A stretch of DNA of 64,000 bases from Demequina activiva (GCF_016862815.1 NZ_BONR01000001.1:806001-870000), one strand, 5' to 3'. Counted from the stretch's first letter, positions 8,547 to 17,776 are shown. The notes: generated from the letters alone by a model not told the origin. Made by a program: numbers and translations.

Positions 8547-10337
8547 TTACGGCCGACCCATGGTCTCCCACGCGTACTGAACCTCGATGGCGCCCTCGTC
8601 GTCTCGCGCTGCCGCGGCGGTGACGGCCACGATGTCGGCCTCAGCAACCTGATCAGGGGAGACCGACGGGCACGGCACCAGGGCGGACGCATCCAACAGG
8701 ACCGCTGAGGTAGGAGCATCGGCCTCGTTCTTGTCGACGAGCATCCCGGACGGCTGTGGAGTCGGATCCGCGACCGCGATCACCCGGCCGTCGAGCGCCG
8801 CCACGAAGGTCAGCGATTGGGAGCCCATCCCGTCGTACTGCCAGACGTCGTGGAAGATGCCGTCACCGGAGTCGCTGCCGAGCCCTCCGTTGCCAGGCAT
8901 CGCTCCACGCGCATCGAAGAACGTGCCATCCGCGTCGAAGGTGGCGGCGGGCCCGGACGGCTCGACGAGGAACGAACGCAGCGAACCTCCGTACCAATCC
9001 TCGAGCATGGTCCACACCGCGTCGCCGTCACGCCACTGCGCGTTGGTGACTGCCCACTCGCTCGTGCGTCGCTCAGCCGTCTCGAACACGTACCCGCACT
9101 GGTAGGGGGACGATGCGGCGGCCGGGTCGATGCCCGGGCTCGGCGAGGGCGCCGGGCTGGGAGAGGTGGTCGCACCGTCGGTGCCGTCGTCGACGCTTCC
9201 AGCCGCGTCGCACACCCACGGCGATTCGGGCCACTCGAGATCGAAGTCGTCGGCGAGCTCGCGCGCGAGGTCCGTCCAGGCCAGACCATCGTCAGGTGCG
9301 GCCGATGCGGACACCGCGCGCGGCATCTGCCCGGACAGCGCCACGACGTCCTGCCCGTTCCACGGGCCGTCGTCGTCGGTCACCGTCATCCACCGACCGT
9401 CGAGGAGCTGGAAGGCGAAGGTTCCGTCGCCGTTCTTCGCCACGCGGAGCGCGTCGCCCTCCGACAGCCTCACCAGCAGCTCCTGCTCGGGCTCGGCCGC
9501 CTCCAGCATCGCCAGCGGCTCGCCGGTCCCCGCATCCAGCACCACGGTGATGACGCGCTGGTCCAGCAGCATCGGCTGGATCGCCACTCCCGGCGTGCTG
9601 CTGGCCTGCGAGTCCGGGTCCTCGGTGTTGGTGACGCCGTACACGAGGTCAGGGCGCAGCACCTCCGCATCGATGTGCCAGCGTCCGTCGACGCAGGCGT
9701 TCACGGCCGCCTCGGACGGAGGGCTCGGCTCTGGCGTCACGCAGACCACGTCGGGCGCCGCAGCGTCGACCTCGATCACCGCGGAGGGAGCGTCCTCGCC
9801 ATCCGCCCAGGCGATCAACTCGCCGGAGTCAGTGTCGAGCTCCGCGCGCACCAGCATCCCATCGGACAGCTCGATCGTGTAGGTGCCGTCCTGCTCACGC
9901 AACTCGGACTCGCCGCCGAGATCGCTCACGCTGAGCCGTCCGTCCTCGACGAACAGCTCCGCCGAGGCGCCGGACGTCGACGACACCGTGTAGGTCTTGC
10001 CGTCGAACTCCACGCTCACGGGTGGAGCGACCGACCACTCCAGTGCGGGCGCGCCGGTCGCACCGGCGCTCGCGGACGACGCGACCGTCCCCGGTGGGCA
10101 GTCGCCGGAGGACAGGGGTCCCGCATCGGTCATTCCCGGCAGGCGCACTGCGCCAAAAGCGATCGCTCCCACCGACACCGCGGCCACGGAGCCTACGCCG
10201 GCTGCGCGCACGGCCCTGCGCCGCCGCACCCGGCCACGCACGGCGTCCCCGAACGCGCCGTGGAAGTCCTCGCGTCGAGCCGCGCTCGCCTCGTCGCGGC
10301 CGGCCCGCGCCAGCAGGTCTCGCAGGTCATCGGTCAT
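8547..10337 (-). CDS. Membrane-anchored putative anti-sigma/sensor protein of an ECF operon
   Basis: 596 residues. About 40 charged cytoplasmic residues precede one transmembrane helix (around 44-65, AAGVGSVAAVSVGAIAFG). A large acidic extracytoplasmic part of about 530 residues follows, with a Pro/Ser/Thr linker near residue 400 (PSPAPSPSPG) and several cysteines. The start overlaps the ECF sigma stop by 4 bp, so it very probably controls that factor. There is no H-x3-C-x2-C zinc motif of classical ZAS anti-sigma factors, so the sigma-binding part would be a different short N-terminal segment. It has the same architecture as the protein at 29381-30529. The ligand is unknown. Confidence 0.65.
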   Translation of the reverse strand: MTDDLRDLLARAGRDEASAARREDFHGAFGDAVRGRVRRRRAVRAAGVGSVAAVSVGAIAFGAVRLPGMTDAGPLSSGDCPPGTVASSASAGATGAPALEWSVAPPVSVEFDGKTYTVSSTSGASAELFVEDGRLSVSDLGGESELREQDGTYTIELSDGMLVRAELDTDSGELIAWADGEDAPSAVIEVDAAAPDVVCVTPEPSPPSEAAVNACVDGRWHIDAEVLRPDLVYGVTNTEDPDSQASSTPGVAIQPMLLDQRVITVVLDAGTGEPLAMLEAAEPEQELLVRLSEGDALRVAKNGDGTFAFQLLDGRWMTVTDDDGPWNGQDVVALSGQMPRAVSASAAPDDGLAWTDLARELADDFDLEWPESPWVCDAAGSVDDGTDGATTSPSPAPSPSPGIDPAAASSPYQCGYVFETAERRTSEWAVTNAQWRDGDAVWTMLEDWYGGSLRSFLVEPSGPAATFDADGTFFDARGAMPGNGGLGSDSGDGIFHDVWQYDGMGSQSLTFVAALDGRVIAVADPTPQPSGMLVDKNEADAPTSAVLLDASALVPCPSVSPDQVAEADIVAVTAAAARDDEGAIEVQYAWETMGRP

Positions 10338-10912
10338 GGTCGTGCTCCTTTCAGAGCGGGCGCCTGCACGGGCACCGAGTCAGAGCTGTCGCGCCAGTCG
10401 GCGACGGCGTCGAGGTCCGCCGCCAGCCGGGCCGATGCGTCGGAGAGGTAGCGCTTCACGGTTCCCTCGGCGATGCCGAGCCGCGCCGCGATGGCCGGCA
10501 CCGTGAGGTCCTCGTAGAACCTGAGGACGATGCACGCTCGCTCGCGCGGGCCGAGCCGGGCGAGCGCGTCACGCACGTCGAGCACTGCCGCACGGTCCGT
10601 CTCGTGGGGCGGCACCTCGACCACACGATCGTGCGCACGCTGCCGGGACGCTCGCTTGCGGAGACGGTCGATGAAGACCGTGGGGATCGCGCGGCGCACG
10701 TATGCCTCGGCGCGGTTCACGTCGTCGAACGCGCGGCCGCGAGAGAAGCTGCGCACCAGCGCGTCTTGGAGCACGTCCTGCGCCTCGGCGTCGTCGCCTC
10801 CGGTGAGCAGTCGCGCATAGGCCAGCAGTCCGGCGGCACGCTCGCGCATCACCTGGTCCAGGACCGGCTCCCATCGCGCCACGTGCTGCTCCCTCCGCTG
10901 GGCTTCCCGCAT
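10334..10912 (-). CDS. ECF-family RNA polymerase sigma factor
   Basis: 192-residue group 4 sigma factor. The region 2 signature is AEAQDVLQDALVRSFSR, and region 4 has LGPRERACIVLRFYEDL followed by the helix-turn-helix AARLGIAEGTVKRYLSDA. ATG 10912 is taken because the sigma-2 domain begins there; the in-frame codons further upstream would add a basic tail running to within about 30 bp of the divergent gene. It is the first gene of a two-gene operon with the membrane sensor. It is a paralogue of the sigma at 30526-31098, sharing the GTVKRYLSD/GAVKRYLSD recognition helix. Confidence 0.9.
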   Translation of the reverse strand: MREAQRREQHVARWEPVLDQVMRERAAGLLAYARLLTGGDDAEAQDVLQDALVRSFSRGRAFDDVNRAEAYVRRAIPTVFIDRLRKRASRQRAHDRVVEVPPHETDRAAVLDVRDALARLGPRERACIVLRFYEDLTVPAIAARLGIAEGTVKRYLSDASARLAADLDAVADWRDSSDSVPVQAPALKGARP

Positions 10913-10997
10913 TCTCGCCCACACAACGCGGCCCGGCCTGGAAACCGTTGGGGCGCCGCGGCGAAGACGCCGGGCACGCACGCCGCGGCTGCCTCGT

Positions 10998-11003
10998 TAG
11001 AGT
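10998..11003 (+). promoter_or_regulatory. -10 box upstream of the CPBP protease gene
   Basis: TAGAGT in GTTAGAGTGACC lies 4 nt before GTG 11008 and 10 nt before ATG 11014. Nearly the same string (CGTTAGAGTGA) occurs before the Nudix gene at 38487, supporting it as a promoter element. Confidence 0.4.
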
Positions 11004-11013
11004 GACCGTGACC

Positions 11014-11835
11014 ATGGACCAGCCCGCCGCGACCCCCGCCCCGGAGACCGACGCACCCCCCGCATCGGCCGTTCCCAGCCGGCGTCGCCTGCGCGCGGAG
11101 ATCGTCATCGTGCTCGGGCTGTCCCTGGGCTACTACGCCATCACCGCGGCGCTGCGCCTCATCGAGCGATACCTCGCGGAGCCGGCGATCGGCAACCAGT
11201 CCACCACGATCAACCCGTCGCGCTCGAGCATCGACTACGTGGACCTCGCGCTCCAGGTGATCCGTCAGCTGTACCTGCTGATGCCGGTGTTCCTGGTCCT
11301 GTACCTGCTGAGCGAGGGCGGCAGGAGCGCACTGCGACGCCTGGGGCTGACCGGACACGACCACCACTGGTGGAAGGACGTGGGCGTGGGGCTCGGCCTC
11401 GCGGCGGTGATCGGGCTGCCGGGGCTCGCCCTGTATGCGGCGGGGCGGGCCATCGGGCAGAGCGTGCGCATCGACACCTCTGGACTGCCCGAGGCGTGGT
11501 GGGCGGCGACCATCCTGCTGCTGTCGGCCGCCGTCGCGGGCGTGCTGGAGGAGACCATCGCCGTGGGCTACCTCATGACCCGCCTCAAGGACCTGCGGTG
11601 GTCGCCGTACGCAGCCATCGCCGCATCGGCCCTGCTGCGCGGCGCCTACCACCTCTATCAGGGCTGGCCCATGGCGGTGGGCAACGTGGTGATGGGCGTG
11701 GTGTTCGCCTCCTGGTTCCATCGCACCGGCCGGCTGGGACCCCTGATCGTCGCGCACTGGACGCTGGATGCCGTCGCGTTCATCGGGCCGGAGATCGTGG
11801 GCCAGGAGACGCTCGCGAGCTGGGGTATCAAGTAG
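11014..11835 (+). CDS. CPBP-family intramembrane glutamic endopeptidase
   Basis: 273-residue membrane protein with about seven to eight hydrophobic segments. The CPBP/Abi motifs are visible: EE in AGVLEETIAVGYLMTRL (motif 1 glutamates), the SALLRGAYHLYQG block (motif 2, with H in place), and VAHWTLDA with a conserved histidine near the C-terminus. Relatives process prenylated or membrane-bound peptides and sometimes give bacteriocin self-immunity. The substrate is unknown. GTG 11008 is a possible alternative start. It is divergent from the ECF operon and followed after 74 bp by the flippase-like gene. Confidence 0.85.
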   Translation: MDQPAATPAPETDAPPASAVPSRRRLRAEIVIVLGLSLGYYAITAALRLIERYLAEPAIGNQSTTINPSRSSIDYVDLALQVIRQLYLLMPVFLVLYLLSEGGRSALRRLGLTGHDHHWWKDVGVGLGLAAVIGLPGLALYAAGRAIGQSVRIDTSGLPEAWWAATILLLSAAVAGVLEETIAVGYLMTRLKDLRWSPYAAIAASALLRGAYHLYQGWPMAVGNVVMGVVFASWFHRTGRLGPLIVAHWTLDAVAFIGPEIVGQETLASWGIK

Positions 11836-11897
11836 TGGCTGCGCCGGGCCGATGCGGGGGTGGCCCGGTGCTCCCGTCGCGCCGCCGCGCGACCTCC

Positions 11898-11903
11898 TAG
11901 ACT
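11898..11903 (+). promoter_or_regulatory. -10 box of leaderless promoter (flippase-like gene)
   Basis: TAGACT ends 6 nt before ATG 11910 and no ribosome-binding site lies between. A 9-mer copy (11847-11855) sits about 45 bp upstream. Confidence 0.45.
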
Positions 11904-11909
11904 CGCCTC

Positions 11910-14387
11910 ATGGCCGCGGACAGCTCGTTGCAGGAGGCGCCTGCGGAGAATCCTCTGCGCGGCGTGTCCATCATCGACGAGCCCGAGCAGCGGGTGCATC
12001 GCGTGACGGATCTGCTGGCCGCGGCGGGCACCCTCGTGGGGATCGTGCTGACGCTGCTGCTGGGGGCGTACGCCCACGGCACCACGCAGGGCTTCACCGA
12101 GGACGTCGAGGGCATCTCCGCGCTGCTGCAGCGGCTGCTGGTGTTCCCGGTCAACATCTTCTCCGGCATCGTCACCCTGGTGGTCCCGGCCGCAGTCATC
12201 ATCGACCTGGGCATCCGCCGTGAGCCCCGACGCATCCTGGAGGTGCTGGGCGCCGCGGTGCTGGCGTTCATCGTCACCGTGGTCGCGGCGCTCACCACGC
12301 TCGAGTGGGGCGCGGATGAGCTGGTCGAGAGCCTGTCGGTGCGCGGCGCCGAGGGCGAGATGGTGGTGCAGCTGCCTGCGTACCTGGCTGCCGTCGCCGC
12401 GATGCTCACCGCCGCCGGCCTGCGCACCACGCGCCGCGTGCTGTCCGTGTCCTGGACGCTGCTGTGGATCGCAGCGGCGGTCGCGGTGATCTCCGGCATC
12501 GTCACGCTGCCCGCAGCGATCACGGTGGTGCTGATCGGCCGCGCCACGGGCCTCCTGCTGCGCTGGCTGCTGGGATCCAGCGCGGACCGGGCGTACGGCG
12601 AGTCGCTCGTGGACGGCATCCGCCGTGCCGGCTTCCAGCCACGACGCCTGGTGAGGGCCGATGCGCACGACGGCTACGAGCCCACGGAGCTCGACGAGGT
12701 CTCGGCGGCCATCGGTCGCACCCGCTCGGGCCGCGTCTACGACGTCACCACGGTCGAGGGTCACCACCTGGTGGTCCACGCGCTCGATGGCGATCGTCAC
12801 GCGGCGGGGTTCCTCGCGAAGCTGTGGAACACGCTGCGCTTTCGCGGCGTCGATGCGCGCGCGGAGGTGAGCCTGCGGCACTCCGCGGAGTCGACCGCGC
12901 TCGCTTCGCACGCCGCCCGAACAGCAGGAGTCCGGACCGCGCGCGTGCTGGGGATGAGCCAGGCACGCGACACCATGATCACCGTGTATCAACGGCCCCT
13001 CGCGACCAAGGTGCTGACCGACATTCCGGCGGACGAGATCGACGACGCGCTGCTGGACGCGATCTGGGCAGAGGTGGTGCGCGCGCACGACGCTGGCATC
13101 GCTCACCGTTCGATCAGCACGGACGCGATCCTGGTGGGCGAGGAGGACGGCTCGGGCTCGCCGGTGGTGTGGCTGACGACGTGGGAGATGGGCGAGGTCG
13201 CCTCGTCGACCCTGTCCCGCCGGCTCGACAACGTGCAGATGCTCGCGACCACCGCCGTGGCCGTGGGCGCGGAGCGAGCCGTCGCCGCCGCCTTCCGCGC
13301 GCTGGGCGAGGACGCCGTCGAGCAGGTCGCTCCGCTGCTGCAGACCATCGTGCTGCCGCGCGGCACGCGCCAGGCCGTCAAGAAGGACAGGCTGCTGCCG
13401 GACATGCGCCAGCGCATCGTCCAGCGCCTGCCCGATGCGGAGATCGAGCAGCAGAACATCGTGCGGTTCGGGTGGCGCACCGTCGCCACCCTGGTGCTCG
13501 CCATCGTCGCCGTGGGACTCGTGCTCGCGTTCTTCAACACCCAGGACGTGGTGAGCGCCCTCCAGCAGGCGAACCTCTGGTGGCTGCTGGGCGCGCTGGT
13601 GTGGGCGATGTTCACCTTCGTGGGAGCCGCGCTCGCGATGATCGCGTTCTCGCCCATCCGCCTGCCGTGGATACGGGTGCTCCTGGTGCAGGTCGCGGCG
13701 GCCTACATCGCGCTCGCTGTGCCTGCCGGCATCGGACCGGCCGCCTTGAACCTGCGCATGCTCACCAAGCGACGCGTGCCGGGTCCGCTCGCGGTGGCCA
13801 CCGTGGCGCTGGTCCAGGTGAGCGCGATCGTGGTCACCGTGGGCGCGCTGCTGGCCCTCACCCTGGTCACGGGCTCCGAGGGCACTCTCGCCGCGCTGCC
13901 CTCCAGCACCGTGCTGCTGGGCGTGGCCGTGATGGTCGCGGTGGTGGTCGCCTTCATGCTCGTGCCCAAGGTTCGCCGTTGGGTCCTGGCGAAGGTGATG
14001 CCGCCGCTGCGCCAGACGTGGCCGCGCCTGGTGCAGGTGCTGGGCCAGCCCCTGCGACTGCTGCTGGGACTCACCGGGAACTTCATCCAGACCATCGCCT
14101 ACGTGGGTGCGTTCTACTGCACCCTTCAGGCGTTCGGCCAGGAGCTCGCGATCATCGACGTCGCGGTGCTCTACTTCATCTCCAACGCGGTGGGCGCCGT
14201 GGTGCCCACGCCCGGTGGCCTCGGCGCCGTCGAGGCGGCGCTCATCACCGGCCTCACCACGTCCGCGGGCCTGTCCCTGGGCCTGGCGACCTCGGTGGTG
14301 ATCATCTACCGCGTCATCACCTACTGGCTGCGCATCCCGCTGGGGTACGTGGCGATGAACTACCTGCAGCGCAAGGGCGAGCTGTAG
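11910..14387 (+). CDS. Flippase-like (UPF0104/LPG-synthase TM type) membrane protein with internal pseudokinase
   Basis: 825 residues in three parts. Residues about 30-215 form several transmembrane helices. Residues about 230-520 resemble an aminoglycoside-phosphotransferase/kinase fold. The C-terminal 300 residues are the MprF/UPF0104 flippase-like domain with the signature PTPGGLGAVEAALITGL. In the kinase-like part the catalytic loop reads AHRSISTDAILV, where a catalytic Asp would be expected after HR, and the DFG position reads LTTWEMG, so it is probably catalytically dead. The likely role is lipid or lipid-linked precursor translocation, with the pseudokinase as a regulatory domain. It is expressed from a leaderless-type promoter. 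Confidence 0.8.
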   Translation: MAADSSLQEAPAENPLRGVSIIDEPEQRVHRVTDLLAAAGTLVGIVLTLLLGAYAHGTTQGFTEDVEGISALLQRLLVFPVNIFSGIVTLVVPAAVIIDLGIRREPRRILEVLGAAVLAFIVTVVAALTTLEWGADELVESLSVRGAEGEMVVQLPAYLAAVAAMLTAAGLRTTRRVLSVSWTLLWIAAAVAVISGIVTLPAAITVVLIGRATGLLLRWLLGSSADRAYGESLVDGIRRAGFQPRRLVRADAHDGYEPTELDEVSAAIGRTRSGRVYDVTTVEGHHLVVHALDGDRHAAGFLAKLWNTLRFRGVDARAEVSLRHSAESTALASHAARTAGVRTARVLGMSQARDTMITVYQRPLATKVLTDIPADEIDDALLDAIWAEVVRAHDAGIAHRSISTDAILVGEEDGSGSPVVWLTTWEMGEVASSTLSRRLDNVQMLATTAVAVGAERAVAAAFRALGEDAVEQVAPLLQTIVLPRGTRQAVKKDRLLPDMRQRIVQRLPDAEIEQQNIVRFGWRTVATLVLAIVAVGLVLAFFNTQDVVSALQQANLWWLLGALVWAMFTFVGAALAMIAFSPIRLPWIRVLLVQVAAAYIALAVPAGIGPAALNLRMLTKRRVPGPLAVATVALVQVSAIVVTVGALLALTLVTGSEGTLAALPSSTVLLGVAVMVAVVVAFMLVPKVRRWVLAKVMPPLRQTWPRLVQVLGQPLRLLLGLTGNFIQTIAYVGAFYCTLQAFGQELAIIDVAVLYFISNAVGAVVPTPGGLGAVEAALITGLTTSAGLSLGLATSVVIIYRVITYWLRIPLGYVAMNYLQRKGEL

Positions 14388-14419
14388 CGAGTCTCGCGTG
14401 GTGATGCTGCGCCGCGGGC

Positions 14420-14442
14420 CTGACCGCCCACGGCGCGGTCAG
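14420..14442. terminator. Bidirectional hairpin between convergent genes
   Basis: CTGACCGC (14420-14427) pairs exactly with GCGGTCAG (14435-14442) around a 7-nt loop, in the 57-bp gap between the flippase-like gene and the convergent epimerase-like gene. No strong U-run follows on either side. Confidence 0.55.
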
Positions 14443-14444
14443 CC

Positions 14445-15245
14445 TCAGGTGCCGGCGAGCATCTCGCGGTAGCCGTCGCGGTAGCTGGGGTAGTCGAGAT
14501 GTCCCAGCAGCTCGATCACAGCCGTGCCGTCGAAGATGTTGCCCCCGTGAGCCTGGTCCTTCACCTCCGGGGGCGACTCCGTGCCCAGCAGGCCCGCGAT
14601 GAACGCGGTGACGTCGCCCAGGCGCGCAGGCTCCTGGTCCACGGCATGCAGCATCGAGGCCGGTTGTTCGCTGCGCAGGAGCTCATGCATCGCTCGCACC
14701 AGGTCCTTCTGGTGGATCCGGTTGGTGCGCCGCGTCGCATCGATGGGCCGGCCGTCCCGCACGGTCCGCACCAGGAAGTCCCGGCCCGGGCCATAGATGC
14801 CTGCAGGACGGACCACCACCGCCCCGAACAGGTCGATCGCGGCGAGCTCCCCCTCGCGGATTCCTCGCGCTCGCTCGGTCTGGGGCAGGGGGATGTCGCT
14901 CTCGGTGATGGGCTGGCGCCCCGTCCACCCCTCGAACACCCCCGTCGAGGAGACGAACACCGTCCGCTCGGGGATGGCCGGCAACGCGTGCCGCAAGCGG
15001 TCGAGCACGGCGGGATAGCCCTCGGGATCCACGGACGGAGGCAGCGTGACGACCAGCGCGTCCACGTCAGGGAGCGGCTCGGGAAGCGGCTGTCGCAGGT
15101 CCGCGCCGATCGCTGCGACGGCGTCCGGCACAGCCGCGGCGTCGCGGCGCAGCGCGATCACCTCGCCGCCGTCCTCGATGAGCAGGGTGGCGAGGTCAGC
15201 GCCGAGCTTTCCGAAGCCAACCAGCAACGTCCGGCGGGGGCTCAC
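14445..15245 (-). CDS. NAD(P)-binding epimerase/dehydratase-like protein (YeeZ-type)
   Basis: 266-residue Rossmann-fold protein. The N-terminal VGFGKLGADLATLL is a G-x-G-x-x-G dinucleotide site. The body (TVFVSSTGVFEGW, VVRPAGIYGPGRD) follows the extended SDR pattern, but the usual Y-x3-K pair is not evident, as in YeeZ-like members. The start GTG 15245 overlaps the stop of the aldose-epimerase gene by 4 bp, so the two are co-transcribed and probably coupled. A sugar or sugar-nucleotide substrate is likely from context, but none can be named. Confidence 0.78.
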   Translation of the reverse strand: MSPRRTLLVGFGKLGADLATLLIEDGGEVIALRRDAAAVPDAVAAIGADLRQPLPEPLPDVDALVVTLPPSVDPEGYPAVLDRLRHALPAIPERTVFVSSTGVFEGWTGRQPITESDIPLPQTERARGIREGELAAIDLFGAVVVRPAGIYGPGRDFLVRTVRDGRPIDATRRTNRIHQKDLVRAMHELLRSEQPASMLHAVDQEPARLGDVTAFIAGLLGTESPPEVKDQAHGGNIFDGTAVIELLGHLDYPSYRDGYREMLAGT

Positions 15246-16144
15246 ACCAACCTCATGCCCCACGTCAACGCGTGGGACTCGCCCGGCTCGAGGGTGACCA
15301 GCCGCTCGCCGGTGCGGAACGCATCGGCGATGCAGCTCATGGGTTCGATCGCGATGCCTGCACGCCTCACCCCGGGGACCTCGTCGCCGGTGCAGATCTG
15401 CCACGCCGTGGCCGCGGCATCGGCCCAGATCTCGATGGTCGAACCGTCCGTCCACCACAACCGGCACCACGACTTGCCCTCGGCATCGGCGATCGGGTCC
15501 ACCCAGGCGTCGTCGAAGGCGATGCCGTCGAGCGGGCGCGGCGACCGCAGGTCGAAAGCACCGTCGACGGGTGCGTCCATCACCGGCAGCAGCCGCTCGT
15601 CCACCGTGACCCGCGATGCGGCGCCCAGCTGCAGCGTGCAATGGTCGAGGTCGGAGCCGCCGGGGGAGAACCATGGGTGGAAGCCCACGCCATACGGCAA
15701 CGCGTCTGCGCCCGCGTTGCGGGCCACCGTCGTGACGGTCAGGCCGTCATCACCCAGCGCGTAGGTGGTCGCGAGCGCGAGGCGGAACGGATACCCGGGG
15801 CTCGGTGCCAGATCGAGGGCCATCGTCACCGCGGACTCGGTGTGCGACTCGACGGTCCACTCCTGCCAGCACACCAGGCCGTGCAGCGCGGTGCCACGAT
15901 CGGGCTCGGACACGGGCACCTGGAGCTCCTGCCCGCCGAACGAGTACTGACCGTCGCGAAGGCGGTTGGGCCACGGCGCGAGCACCATGCCGTGGTAGGC
16001 AGCCGGGAGCTCGTCCGCCGCGAAGGGGAGCACCACATCGCGGCCGCCCACGGTGTACTCGCGCAGCGCTGCCCCCAGGGCGGCGATGGTGGCGTGCTGG
16101 TCTCCGTGGGTCAGGGTGGTCTGCTGGCCTGTGAACGTGCGCAT
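15242..16144 (-). CDS. Aldose 1-epimerase family protein
   Basis: 300-residue beta-sandwich mutarotase-like protein that interconverts alpha and beta anomers of hexoses or hexose-6-phosphates. Family motifs are LAPWPNRLRDGQYSF (substrate-binding Arg), ALHGLVCWQEW (catalytic-type His), and YGVGFHPWF (second His). A C-terminal glutamate is expected in AIEPMSC. It is the first gene of a two-gene operon with the epimerase-like gene. The hairpin at 16185-16225 insulates it from the lipoprotein transcript upstream. Confidence 0.88.
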   Translation of the reverse strand: MRTFTGQQTTLTHGDQHATIAALGAALREYTVGGRDVVLPFAADELPAAYHGMVLAPWPNRLRDGQYSFGGQELQVPVSEPDRGTALHGLVCWQEWTVESHTESAVTMALDLAPSPGYPFRLALATTYALGDDGLTVTTVARNAGADALPYGVGFHPWFSPGGSDLDHCTLQLGAASRVTVDERLLPVMDAPVDGAFDLRSPRPLDGIAFDDAWVDPIADAEGKSWCRLWWTDGSTIEIWADAAATAWQICTGDEVPGVRRAGIAIEPMSCIADAFRTGERLVTLEPGESHALTWGMRLV

Positions 16145-16184
16145 GGTGGCACGCTACCGCCTCGCCATGCGGGGCAGCACCGGA

Positions 16185-16225
16185 AGGGCCCGGCCCTGCC
16201 GCGCGAGGCGACTGAGCCGGGCCCT
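16185..16225 (-). terminator. Hairpin terminator downstream of the AztD-like gene
   Basis: AGGGCCCGGC (16185-16194) and GCCGGGCCCT (16216-16225) are exact complements separated by 21 nt, just past the lipoprotein stop when read leftward. The loop is long and no U-run is evident, so termination strength is uncertain. Confidence 0.55.
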
Positions 16226-16249
16226 GTGAGAGAAGGCTGACTGATCAGG

Positions 16250-17566
16250 TCAGCCAGTCGCGGCGGTGAGCTCGTTCATCTCGACGCCCACGTCCGCGGA
16301 CTTCCAGACCTCGCCGCCGGCGTAGTCGACGGCGTGCACGGTGCCGGTCGCGGGGTCGGTGACGTAGGCCATGCCCTCGACCACGGTGAGCGCCGGGTGG
16401 GCGGTCTGCCACTCCTCTGGCACCTCCCACTGCGCGATCACCGGGATGGTCGCGGTGACCTCTCCGGTGGCCGCGTCGAGCACGCGCAGCGCACCGTCGG
16501 TGCCGAGCACCAGGGCCTCGCCGTCCGTGCCGCGCGCGATGCCGCGCCACGTGTACGTCGCGTCGTCGCCCACGAACGGGTCCACCACGGTCGAAGTCTC
16601 GGCCGCGACGTCGACGAGCAGCACCTGCGACAGGCCGAGGCCTCCCTCGGGGTCGGTCTTGTAGTCGCCCAGCACGATGTCGCTGCCGTCTACAGAGTGC
16701 ACGTTGCCGGTCCGCACGTAGTCGCCTTCGGCCTGGAGCTTGTGAGCGTGGTCGCCGTGCATCACCAGCACGCCGTCCTCGCAGCCGAACACCACGTACT
16801 CGTCGCCGCTCGCGCCGGCGAATGCGGTCTCCCCGTGCACGCCGGGGCACTCGTCGCTGCTAACGACCGTCTCACCGTCAGCGTCGATCGCCATCGCGCC
16901 AGAGCGCGACTCTTCGTCGCCGCGCGTCACGTACAGGAGGCCGCCCTCGGTGGCGACGGCCACACCGTGATGGGGCGCATCTGCCGTGTAGTCGCGAATC
17001 GAGTGGACATGCGCGTGCTCGACCATGTCCTCCCACTCGCTGATCTCGACGACGGTGACCTCGCCCGTGCCGTCATCCCACAGCGCTGCCAGGTCGCCGT
17101 GGGGCACCACGTGGCCCGGAGACTCTGCCTCGATGATCACGTCCGTGAGCGCTGGCTCGCTCGTGAAGTGGTGCGCGTGCTCGCCGTGCGCCTCAGACCA
17201 CGTTCCGGCGTCCAGCACCGCCCAGCCGCCGGTGGTCGACACCGCGACGTGACGGCCGTCGCCTGCCGGGCTCAGGCGGTTGAAGCCGTCCAGCGGCAGG
17301 TCCGCGACGGTCTCGAGAGTGGCCGCGTCGAGCACCACGATGCCGCCGTCGTAGGTCATGACCAGGCGCGGGGTGGCCGCAGCCTGTTCGCTCGCCTCGG
17401 TGGCCTCGTCGCCGTGACCGTCATGGTCGTGGTCGTCGTGCGCCTCGTGGGTGGTCGAGGCTGCGGGGTCCGCGTCGGCGGGATCCTCGGTCGCGCACGC
17501 GGCGAGCAGCAGCGCGGCGGCTCCCGCTGCTGCGGTGGCGCGGATGGTGGTGGAGAGGGTGGACAT
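16250..17566 (-). CDS. His-rich lipoprotein, AztD-like zinc metallochaperone
   Basis: 438 residues. A lipoprotein signal ends in LLAAC with C24. A short metal-binding stretch follows with H40, H43, H46, H48 and H51 (HEAHDDHDHDGHGDE). The remainder is a repeating beta-propeller of about 45-residue blades with more His clusters (EHAHHF, EHAHVH, HGDHAHK). This matches AztD, the periplasmic zinc chaperone that normally serves the AztABC zinc transporter. No AztABC genes are in this window. ATG 17566 is chosen as the first codon giving a proper signal peptide. A Zur-like site at 17672-17688 lies upstream, so induction under zinc starvation is likely. Confidence 0.75.
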   Translation of the reverse strand: MSTLSTTIRATAAAGAAALLLAACATEDPADADPAASTTHEAHDDHDHDGHGDEATEASEQAAATPRLVMTYDGGIVVLDAATLETVADLPLDGFNRLSPAGDGRHVAVSTTGGWAVLDAGTWSEAHGEHAHHFTSEPALTDVIIEAESPGHVVPHGDLAALWDDGTGEVTVVEISEWEDMVEHAHVHSIRDYTADAPHHGVAVATEGGLLYVTRGDEESRSGAMAIDADGETVVSSDECPGVHGETAFAGASGDEYVVFGCEDGVLVMHGDHAHKLQAEGDYVRTGNVHSVDGSDIVLGDYKTDPEGGLGLSQVLLVDVAAETSTVVDPFVGDDATYTWRGIARGTDGEALVLGTDGALRVLDAATGEVTATIPVIAQWEVPEEWQTAHPALTVVEGMAYVTDPATGTVHAVDYAGGEVWKSADVGVEMNELTAATG

Positions 17567-17656
17567 GAGTGAACCTGGCCCGTGGGGCCGACCTTTCAAT
17601 GCGGGGATCGACTGCGGACCTGCGGTCCGCGAGAGCGCTGCCGTGCGCTCAACCGC

Positions 17657-17662
17657 GACACT
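17657..17662 (-). promoter_or_regulatory. Possible -10 box for the AztD-like gene
   Basis: TAGTGT on the minus strand, about 90 nt before the start and just downstream of the Zur-like site in the direction of transcription. A bound repressor would block the promoter. No clear -35 was identified. Confidence 0.35.
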
Positions 17663-17671
17663 AGCGCATCG

Positions 17672-17688
17672 TGAGAATGATTACCACT
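17672..17688. promoter_or_regulatory. Zur-box-like site
   Basis: TGAGAATGATTACCACT is close to the actinobacterial Zur consensus TGAAAATGATTTTCA and lies in the gap shared by the AztD-like gene (leftward) and ccdA (rightward). It is positioned just upstream of a possible leftward -10 box. Confidence 0.55.
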
Positions 17689-17776
17689 TGCATAAAGACT
17701 CTCGCCCGTCCGTCCCTCGCTCGGCTCCGAATCTCTCCTGACGCCAGGCCTAGACTCGCTCTCGAGAGGAGCGCCG

